Source of the DNA: Nanobdellota archaeon | GTDB lineage: Archaea; Nanoarchaeota; Nanoarchaeia; Parvarchaeales; Parvarchaeaceae | Length of the DNA: 12,555 nt | Assembly: GCA_021834945.1 (NCBI GenBank) | Contig: JAKBRA010000021.1 | Coordinates: 1-12,555, forward strand | Reading direction: 5' to 3' | In this document: piece after piece, positions 6,017-11,528 of the stretch | Numbering within the stretch: the first letter of the stretch is position 1 | Layout of the letters: each line of letters opens with the position of its first letter | Notes under the pieces: generated by a model | Seen by the model: the letters and a program-made list of their open reading frames with translations, nothing else | What the model was told of the DNA's origin: nothing | Database searches by the model: none | Made by a program: the position numbers and the translations under genes

Positions 6017-6527
6017 ATTTAAGGTTGATCTTGCAGGCTCGAATGTGGAGCTTAATGGGAACAAAATAACTGTTAAGGGAAAGGAAGGGGAACTGCACAC
6101 TGAGATAGTACATCCTTTTCTGAAAGTTGAAAAGAAGGATAATGTTCTTCTTATTGAAGCAGAAAAGGACAATAAGTTTCAGAAGTCAATTGCAGGTACA
6201 TTGGCAGCAAACGTTAGGAATATGATAAAAGGCGTAAGCGAAAAATACACAGCAGAACTAGAGCTTGTTTACATGCACTTTCCAGCTTCTTTAAAGCTTA
6301 ATGGAAACAAAATACTAGTAGAGAATTTTGTGGGAGAAAGGAAGCCAAGAGAAATACAGATACCGGAAGGATTAAAGGCAGAAGTGAAAGGTAATAAAAT
6401 AGTCATATCCGGAATAGACAAATACAAAGTAGGACAGTTGGCCGGTACAATAGAGTCTAAAATACAGATCAAAAACAAAGACAGGAGGGTCTTTAAGGAC
6501 GGAATCTTTATAACTAAAAAACCTTGA
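6006..6527 (+). CDS. rpl6: Large-subunit ribosomal protein uL6 (L6)
   Basis: uL6 binds 23S rRNA near the sarcin-ricin loop and helps form the GTPase-factor site. The 173-residue product has the usual two repeats of the L6 fold. The first, about residues 1-80, shows VELNGNKITVKGKEGEL (14-30) and ends in the conserved helix SIAGTLAANVRNMIKGVSEKY (61-81, compare family GT-RAH-NNMI-GVT-G). The second, about 82-173, shows FPASLKLNGNKILVENFVGERKPREI (92-117) and the ending DRRVFKDGIFITKK. The start lies within the end of uS8 (11-base overlap), with an AGGGGG tract about 14 bases upstream. The stop is two bases before the eL32 ATG. Confidence 0.96.
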   Translation: MSTKFKVDLAGSNVELNGNKITVKGKEGELHTEIVHPFLKVEKKDNVLLIEAEKDNKFQKSIAGTLAANVRNMIKGVSEKYTAELELVYMHFPASLKLNGNKILVENFVGERKPREIQIPEGLKAEVKGNKIVISGIDKYKVGQLAGTIESKIQIKNKDRRVFKDGIFITKKP

Positions 6528-6529
6528 TT

Positions 6530-6880
6530 ATGGAATTCACAAAACACGATGCTAAGAAGCTTAAAAGAGTTGGAAACTCTTGGAGAAAGCCGACCGGCAA
6601 GAAAAACAAGACAAAGGTAGGCAAGAAAGGACATAAAAAAATGCCTTCAAAGGGTTTCATGTCTCCTGCTTCAAAGAGAGGGAAGATAGCCGGCAAAATA
6701 CCTGTAAGGGTATTCAACTTAAAAGACGTTGAAAAGTTAAATGAGGCAAACATCGCTGTAATCGGAAAAGCAGTTGGGGCATTAAAGAGAAAATTAATAT
6801 ATGAGAAATGCAAGGAAAAGAAGATAATGGTGATAAATTATGCAGGGGAAACTGAAGACACAAAGAAGAATAGCCAGTAA
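6530..6880 (+). CDS. rpl32e: Large-subunit ribosomal protein eL32 (L32e)
   Basis: eL32 is an archaeal/eukaryotic 50S protein that binds 23S rRNA domains on the solvent side. The product has 116 residues, on the short side for archaea (about 125-135 or more). It begins MEFTKHDAKKLKRVGNSWRKP (residues 1-21), matching the family's HRYKRL-E-WRRPRG segment. KKMPSKGFMSPASKRG (about 38-53) corresponds to the family KMPSIGYGSPK-RG motif, and the C-terminal part has the usual IGKAVGALKRKLIYEKCKEKKIMVIN pattern. The ATG at 6530 is chosen over a TTG at 6524 that overlaps the uL6 stop. The final 13 or so codons overlap eL19; that tail, GETEDTKKNSQ, goes beyond the usual family end. Confidence 0.94.
   Translation: MEFTKHDAKKLKRVGNSWRKPTGKKNKTKVGKKGHKKMPSKGFMSPASKRGKIAGKIPVRVFNLKDVEKLNEANIAVIGKAVGALKRKLIYEKCKEKKIMVINYAGETEDTKKNSQ
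6829..6834 (+). promoter_or_regulatory. Shine-Dalgarno site for eL19 inside eL32
   Basis: GGTGAT lies five bases before the eL19 ATG at 6840 and matches the GGUGAU part of the archaeal Shine-Dalgarno consensus. It supports initiation at 6840 despite the 41-base overlap with the preceding gene. Confidence 0.65.
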
Positions 6881-7283
6881 TGTTTTAGGCGTTGGAGAAA
6901 GCAGAGTTTGGCTGGATCCATCAAAGTTTAAGGACATAAAGGAAGCGATAACTAGGGCAGACATAGAAGGCCTTATATCAAAAGGAGTGATAAAGAAGAA
7001 GGAACTAAAAGGGCAATCCAGAGCAAGGGCAAGAGTTCTTCATGAAAAGAAGAGAAGAGGACACAGAAAGGGAATAGGCAGCAGAAGAGGGGAGAAGTCT
7101 GCAAGGATGGCCTTCGAATGGATAGACAAGGTTAGAGCGCTTAGAAACGAGCTTTTCAAGCAAAGGAAGCAGGGAAAGATAGACCAGAAAGAATTCAGGC
7201 AGCTTTACAGAAAGATAAAAGGAAATTCATTCCACAGTGTTAACCACATGAGGAATTACATCGAGGGAATGAAGAAGGCTTAA
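6840..7283 (+). CDS. rpl19e: Large-subunit ribosomal protein eL19 (L19e)
   Basis: eL19 is an archaeal/eukaryotic 50S protein that contributes to intersubunit contacts and lies near the exit tunnel side. The 147-residue product is the normal archaeal length. Hallmarks are LKTQRRIASNVLGVGESRVWLDP (residues 5-27), then AITRADIEGLISKGVIKKK (36-54), the very basic SRARARVLHEKKRRGHRKGIGSRRG stretch (60-84), and a helical C-terminus with YRKIKGNSFHSVNHMRNYI (123-141). The ATG is 41 bases upstream of the eL32 stop. No plausible later start exists that keeps the conserved N-terminus, so the overlap is real. uL18 follows after one base. Confidence 0.96.
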   Translation: MQGKLKTQRRIASNVLGVGESRVWLDPSKFKDIKEAITRADIEGLISKGVIKKKELKGQSRARARVLHEKKRRGHRKGIGSRRGEKSARMAFEWIDKVRALRNELFKQRKQGKIDQKEFRQLYRKIKGNSFHSVNHMRNYIEGMKKA

Positions 7284-7284
7284 C

Positions 7285-7794
7285 ATGAAAAACACGAAAC
7301 GGACTAATTATAGAAAAAGGCTTGAGTTGCTTAAATCCGGCATACCAAGAGTAGTAGTAAGAAAGACAGATAAAGCAGTCATAGCTCATATTGTACAGTA
7401 TGGTGAAGAAGGAGACAAAACAATAGCAATGGTAAGAGGAAACGATCTAAAGAAATTTGGTTGGAACTTCAGCGGTAAAAATTCATCAGCTTCATATTTA
7501 ATAGGTTATTTGTTGGGTAAAAAGTCAAATGTAAAGGAAGCAATCCTCGATAAGGGGAACAGGACTTTAAAGAAAAATAGCTTCATATATTACGTAATGA
7601 AAGGCCTGCATGATTTTGGGGTAGATGTTCATTCGGATGACATAAAAATCGATGAAAAACGTTTATACGGAGAACACATTTCAGGCTATTATGATAATAG
7701 AAACGGAAACCAGTTTTCCGCTGTCGGAGATAAAATTAAAAATATAAAGGAAGAGTTTAATAAAACACTGGAGAATATAAAGAATGGAAAATGA
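7285..7794 (+). CDS. rpl18: Large-subunit ribosomal protein uL18 (L18)
   Basis: uL18 binds 5S rRNA and, with uL5, anchors it in the 50S central protuberance. The product has 169 residues, shorter than most archaeal forms (about 190-200). It begins at RTNYRKRLELLKSGIPRVVVRKT (residues 6-28), so the usual basic N-terminal arm is trimmed to a few residues. Conserved parts are HIVQYGEEGDKTIAMVRGNDLKKFGW (35-60), NSSASYLIGYLLGKK (66-80), VKEAILDKGNRT (83-94) and GEHISGYY (129-136), the usual archaeal GEHIAEY. A lysine- and asparagine-rich tail follows. The start is one base after the eL19 stop, and the last 11 bases overlap uS5. Confidence 0.95.
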   Translation: MKNTKRTNYRKRLELLKSGIPRVVVRKTDKAVIAHIVQYGEEGDKTIAMVRGNDLKKFGWNFSGKNSSASYLIGYLLGKKSNVKEAILDKGNRTLKKNSFIYYVMKGLHDFGVDVHSDDIKIDEKRLYGEHISGYYDNRNGNQFSAVGDKIKNIKEEFNKTLENIKNGK

Positions 7795-8530
7795 AGAAGC
7801 TGTGAATGAAACGGTAGTTGAGAGCAGAGAAGCAGCTACAAGCTCAGAATACGCTGGAAAAACATATGAATTCAAAACAGAGCTTGGAAAGGCAGTTAAG
7901 AGCGGTGAGATAAAGGACATAGATGAAATACTGGGAAAGCACCTTAAGATCCTTGAGCCGCAGATAGTTGATTTTCTTATACCTAATCTTCAAGTAGATT
8001 TTCTTTATGTTGGTCAGTCAAAGGGTAAGCTTGGAGGAGGAAAGAGAAGAATAATAAGAAACACACAGAAAGTAACTGCGAAGGCAAAGAGACAACACTT
8101 TTCTGCAATGGCTGTAGTAGGCGATGGAAATGGCCATATAGGCATAGGAAAAGGCAGAGGGCTGGAATCAGTGATTGCAAAAGAAAAGGCACTTAAGAAT
8201 GCTAAGTTAAATATAATCAGTATACTTAGGGGATGCGGCAGCTGGGAGTGCGCATGTCATGGCAGCCATTCAATTCCGTTCAAGGTTTCTGGAAAATGTG
8301 GTTCTGTAGTTGTAACACTTTTGCCTGCTCCGAAGGGGATAAGCTTTTGCGTTATGGATGACATAAAAACCATAATGAGGCTTGCAGGAATAAAGGATGT
8401 TTGGTCTAAAGTAAACGGCCAGACAAATACAAGAATAAATATAGGCTATGCGACTTTCGAGGCATTAAAATCACTTAATTATTATAGATTTTTCAACAAG
8501 GAAAAGGAAAACTTGGGAATAAAGGGATAA
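7784..8530 (+). CDS. rps5: Small-subunit ribosomal protein uS5 (S5), extended
   Basis: uS5 lies at the mRNA entry pore of the 30S and affects decoding accuracy. The product has 248 residues, above the usual 205-225. After an acidic N-terminal tail (about residues 1-26) comes the archaeal part TELGKAVKSGEIKDIDEIL (32-50) and ILEPQIVDFLIPNL (56-69). A lysine/arginine/glycine-rich segment at about 77-93 looks like an insertion before the S5 double-stranded RNA-binding fold, whose core is FSAMAVVGDGNGHIGIGKG (106-124). RGCGSWECACHGSHSIPFKVSGKCGSV (149-175) is the archaeal signature, and PAPKGISF is also conserved. The start overlaps uL18 by 11 bases, with GGAG at 7771-7774. uL30 follows after one base. 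Confidence 0.95.
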   Translation: MENEEAVNETVVESREAATSSEYAGKTYEFKTELGKAVKSGEIKDIDEILGKHLKILEPQIVDFLIPNLQVDFLYVGQSKGKLGGGKRRIIRNTQKVTAKAKRQHFSAMAVVGDGNGHIGIGKGRGLESVIAKEKALKNAKLNIISILRGCGSWECACHGSHSIPFKVSGKCGSVVVTLLPAPKGISFCVMDDIKTIMRLAGIKDVWSKVNGQTNTRINIGYATFEALKSLNYYRFFNKEKENLGIKG

Positions 8531-8531
8531 A

Positions 8532-8981
8532 ATGGAAAAAATTGCAGTCATAAAGATAAGAACGGATATAGGGAAAAACAAGGCCATAAAGGAGGGATTG
8601 AGGGTCTTTGGGTTGAAAAAGCTTTATTCATGTGTTATACTTGACAATTCTCCACGTAATAAAGGAATACTCAACATAATAGACAGCGTCGTGACTTACG
8701 GTGAGATAGATTCAAAGACACTGTCTAAATTACTTTTAAAGAGGGGAAGGATAAGCAACAAAAAGAAGATAGAGGCAAAGGAACAGGATATAAACTCCTT
8801 TTCAGAGTCTTTTCTAAAAGGAGAGAAAAAGATAACAGATTTAGGCGTTAAAAATCTATTTAATTTGCATCCGCCTATAAAAGGCTTTGAAAGAAAGGGC
8901 AAAAAAGCGCCATTCTCCCTGAAAGGTGCATTCGGTTACAGAGGAGATAAAATAAATGAACTTTTAGACAGGATGATATGA
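8532..8981 (+). CDS. rpl30: Large-subunit ribosomal protein uL30 (L30), archaeal type
   Basis: uL30 binds 23S rRNA on the 50S surface. The 149-residue product is the long archaeal/eukaryotic L7-type form, in contrast to the roughly 60-residue bacterial L30. The core ferredoxin-like domain is AVIKIRTDIGKNKAIKEGLRVFGLKKLYSCVILDNSP (residues 5-41, described by its ends), followed by NIIDSVVTYGEIDSKTLSKLL (48-68), comparable to the family's VKDYVTWGEID-ETL-LL pattern. The archaeal C-terminal extension includes LFNLHPPIKGFERKGKKAPF (109-128) and GAFGYRGDKINELLDRMI. It is preceded by GGGAT and starts one base after uS5. It ends in an ATGA overlap with uL15. Confidence 0.94.
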   Translation: MEKIAVIKIRTDIGKNKAIKEGLRVFGLKKLYSCVILDNSPRNKGILNIIDSVVTYGEIDSKTLSKLLLKRGRISNKKKIEAKEQDINSFSESFLKGEKKITDLGVKNLFNLHPPIKGFERKGKKAPFSLKGAFGYRGDKINELLDRMI

Positions 8982-9379
8982 AAAGAAAGCATTTGAGAGG
9001 AAGCTCCACGGCTGGAAGAGGATCCGGTAAAAGAACTAGGCATGCTGGAAACAGAGGAGGAGTTGGTAAAGCTGGAGGGGGGAAGAGAGGGCAGCAAAAA
9101 ATGATTTCTTTCCGTGCAAATACCCATACTTATAGTTATTCAAGCGTGAAAAAGGTGCCTTTGAACCTAAAAGATGTTGGCAGCTTAATAGAATCGCTTA
9201 AAAATAAAGGAAAAATAAAGATGGACAATGACAGGTATGAAATAAAGCTTAAGGATCTAGGCTATTCTAAAGTATGCGGTAAATTTAGGAATGAAAAATT
9301 TAAGTTGGCTGTGTATGGAAAGGCCTCCGTAAAGGCTAAGGATGATATATTAGCCAACGGCGGCGAGATCTATGAATGA
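8978..9379 (+). CDS. rpl15: Large-subunit ribosomal protein uL15 (L15)
   Basis: uL15 is a late-assembly 50S protein whose glycine- and arginine-rich arm threads into 23S rRNA. The 133-residue product is near the archaeal length (about 140-150). The N-terminal arm shows LRGSSTAGRGSGKRTRHAGN (residues 6-25) and RGGVGKAGGGKRGQQK, equivalent to the family's R-HGWG--KHRGAG-RGGRG-AG segment. KKVPLNLKDVGSL (58-70) and the C-terminal KLAVYGKASVKAKDDILANGGEI (108-130), equivalent to -V-A-KFS--A-EKIE-AGG, complete the match. AGGATGAT lies directly before the ATG, which overlaps the uL30 stop by four bases. Its end overlaps secY by eight bases, the standard uL15-SecY junction. Confidence 0.95.
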   Translation: MKRKHLRGSSTAGRGSGKRTRHAGNRGGVGKAGGGKRGQQKMISFRANTHTYSYSSVKKVPLNLKDVGSLIESLKNKGKIKMDNDRYEIKLKDLGYSKVCGKFRNEKFKLAVYGKASVKAKDDILANGGEIYE

Positions 9380-10769
9380 GAAGTTGAAGAAATTCATTTC
9401 GAATTTACCTGCTGTAACTGTTCCAGAAAAAAAGCTAGATTTGAAGACAAAGATGGAGTGGACCTTCGTTATAGTCGTTCTCTTTATAGTAATGTCCTTT
9501 GTTCCTTTGTTTGGTATAAGTAAGTCATATAGTCTTAATTTTGAGATACTTCAAGTCCTTATAGCTTCACACTTTGGTTCATTACTTTCTCTGGGTATAG
9601 GCCCGATAGTGAGTGCCAGCATTATAATACAGATGCTTCAAGGAACAAAGATAATAAATATAGATACAGCAACAAAGGAAGGCAGAGTTACTTTTCAGGG
9701 AATACAAAAACTCGCTGCATTTGCCTTCATAGCAATAGAAAACGGGGTTTATGTATTCAGCGGAGCGCTTACTCCTGCAGGGCCAGGGTTATTCTTCCCC
9801 GTGGTAATGTTTATCCAGCTTTTTGTAGCGGGTGTAATCCTTCTTTTCATGGATGAGGTTGTAAGTAAGTGGGGTATAGGCTCAGGTATAAGTCTTTTCA
9901 TACTTGCAGGTATATCGCTACAATTGATAAATACAGCATTTAATCCATTTATAACTCCGATAGGCGCGATACCTTCAATAATAGAGGCATTTATTGCAGG
10001 GATACCATTGAATGCAGTGTTTCCTATAATAACAGTTATATCTACGGTTGCTTTGTTTGCAGTTGCTATCTGGCTTCAATCAATAAAGGTGGAGCTTCCC
10101 CTTTCTTTTGGAAGGTTGAGAGGTTATTCTATAAGATGGCCAGTTTCTCTGTTTTATACAAGCATAATACCGATTGTGTTGATAGTTTCGATGGTGGCAG
10201 GTGTGCAGTTCTTCGGTCTTACTTTATCGCATGCCGGTATAAACATATTGGGAACGTTTACTACTGAATCTACAGCATTTGGTACACAGGAGGTTGCAAC
10301 TGGTGGTTTGGCTGCTTATCTTTCACCTCCAACTATACAGCAGCTTTATACAAGTGCAGTGACTACTGGGATAACAGCATTGGAGATAGAATCGATGATT
10401 ATTTACACAGTTATACTTGTGGTAGGAGCTGCTGCTTTTTCTTATGTATGGATGTATTTGGGTGGACAGGATCCAAGGTCCGTGGTAAAACAGCTTATGG
10501 AATCAGGTTTGTCAATGCCAGGTTTTAGAAGGGACGAAAGAGTACTCGTAGATATATTTAAGAGGTACATAATCCCGCTGGCTATACTGGGCGGAGCACT
10601 TACTGGTTTGGTTGCGGCCCTTGCGGCTTTTCTAAACACATTGACAGAGGGTATAGGAATACTTCTTATCGTAATGATAATCTACCAGTTCTACTTCTCA
10701 TTGCAGCAGGACAACGGAGATGAATTCAAACCTATAAAAGACAAGCTCGTTGGGAATACAATGGAGTGA
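9372..10769 (+). CDS. secY: Preprotein translocase subunit SecY (Sec61-alpha type)
   Basis: SecY is the channel of the Sec translocon in the cytoplasmic membrane; with SecE and Sec61-beta it exports proteins and inserts membrane proteins as they leave the ribosome. The 465-residue product has the expected ten hydrophobic segments. TM1 is about residues 29-49. The plug and TM2 region includes the signature LGIGPIVSASIIIQMLQGT (74-92). TM4 is about 142-160, and TM5 starts at KWGIGSGISLFIL (166-178). TM6 is about 217-236, TM7 about 256-281, TM8 about 341-363, TM9 about 399-420 and TM10 about 425-444. The long cytosolic loop between TM8 and TM9 has GLSMPGFRRDERV (379-391), the arginine-containing ribosome-binding loop. 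An external loop after TM7 (about 282-335) is well developed, as in archaeal SecY. The start overlaps uL15, preceded by GGCGAGATC. Confidence 0.97.
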   Translation: MNEKLKKFISNLPAVTVPEKKLDLKTKMEWTFVIVVLFIVMSFVPLFGISKSYSLNFEILQVLIASHFGSLLSLGIGPIVSASIIIQMLQGTKIINIDTATKEGRVTFQGIQKLAAFAFIAIENGVYVFSGALTPAGPGLFFPVVMFIQLFVAGVILLFMDEVVSKWGIGSGISLFILAGISLQLINTAFNPFITPIGAIPSIIEAFIAGIPLNAVFPIITVISTVALFAVAIWLQSIKVELPLSFGRLRGYSIRWPVSLFYTSIIPIVLIVSMVAGVQFFGLTLSHAGINILGTFTTESTAFGTQEVATGGLAAYLSPPTIQQLYTSAVTTGITALEIESMIIYTVILVVGAAAFSYVWMYLGGQDPRSVVKQLMESGLSMPGFRRDERVLVDIFKRYIIPLAILGGALTGLVAALAAFLNTLTEGIGILLIVMIIYQFYFSLQQDNGDEFKPIKDKLVGNTME

Positions 10770-10773
10770 AGAT

Positions 10774-10790
10774 AAGTTTATTTACTATAA
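10774..10790 (+). promoter_or_regulatory. Possible promoter for the DUF106 gene
   Basis: The 39-base gap after secY contains AAGTTTATTTAC, a TATA-like box centred about 29 bases before the ATG at 10809. No Shine-Dalgarno motif precedes this ATG. The arrangement matches that before rnp1 and suggests a leaderless or very short-leader transcript in addition to read-through from secY. Confidence 0.45.
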
Positions 10791-10808
10791 GAAAATAGAT
10801 TAAAGAAT

Positions 10809-11528
10809 ATGAATATAGACGTTATCGCTGTAATATTGATTTCGATAGCTGTAGGAGCTTCTGGTCAAATAGCATATCTTTTCATAGTAGATCATGAGAT
10901 GGTTAGAACCAGCAAGGCAAGGATAAAGGAATTACAGCAGAAAATGAAAGGGATGAAGCCCGATCACCCGGAATTCAAGCCTACTTACAGTGAGTTGATG
11001 GCTGAAAATTCGAAGATAATGAAGCAGTCAATGAAGCCAACGTTCATAACCTTTGTTCCCTTCTTAATAGTCTTCCTTTTAATGTCTTCGTACTTTAGTT
11101 ATGTCCCAGTAGCTATTGGTTCACCAATCGCTGCAACATTCTCCGGTAACATAAACGGAACACTTTTCTCTGCGAATAATTGTATAACGTTCAACGGCCA
11201 CAACAATGTTTCAATATTCTCAAATGACACGTCGCTTAAAATGACTGCAAATATAACAAAAAGTGGTACATGTACTCTTTTTCTTTCAACAAATGGCAAA
11301 GTATACAATAATTCATTTTCATTAGTTGGCAAATCAAAGGTTCAGACGATTAATCTTAATTCGTCAAAGGTGGAGTTTATACCAGATACATTTATAATTA
11401 CAAAGCTTCCATTCAGCTTACCATTAATTGGGAATGAGCTTAATTGGTACTGGGCTTATCTTATAATAACATTCATAACTTCTATAACCTTAAACAGGAT
11501 ACTTATTCATTTTAAGCTAATAGCCTAA
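10809..11528 (+). CDS. DUF106 / EMC3-TMCO1-type membrane insertase-like protein with extracytosolic insert
   Basis: Archaeal DUF106 proteins are distant relatives of YidC, Oxa1, EMC3 and TMCO1, and are thought to help insert membrane proteins beside the Sec translocon. The 239-residue product shows the family plan. TM1 is about residues 5-27; a charged cytosolic coiled coil covers about 31-76 (SKARIKELQQKMKGMKPDHPEF at 35-56, described by its ends); TM2 is about 78-97, and TM3 about 212-236. LPFSLPLIGNELNWYWAY (200-217) before TM3 resembles the conserved family segment. Between TM2 and TM3 lies an unusual domain of about 90 residues (104-195), rich in Ser, Thr and Asn, with two cysteines (C125, C155) and six N-x-S/T sequons (N116, N133, N139, N148, N167, N184). 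Placement after secY fits the function; adenylate kinase, often between them, is missing. The stop overlaps the convergent gene's stop. Confidence 0.87.
   Translation: MNIDVIAVILISIAVGASGQIAYLFIVDHEMVRTSKARIKELQQKMKGMKPDHPEFKPTYSELMAENSKIMKQSMKPTFITFVPFLIVFLLMSSYFSYVPVAIGSPIAATFSGNINGTLFSANNCITFNGHNNVSIFSNDTSLKMTANITKSGTCTLFLSTNGKVYNNSFSLVGKSKVQTINLNSSKVEFIPDTFIITKLPFSLPLIGNELNWYWAYLIITFITSITLNRILIHFKLIA

Noticed and set aside
6524..6529. TTG start for eL32
   Set aside because: It overlaps the uL6 stop and adds only two residues; the ATG at 6530 is the simpler choice.
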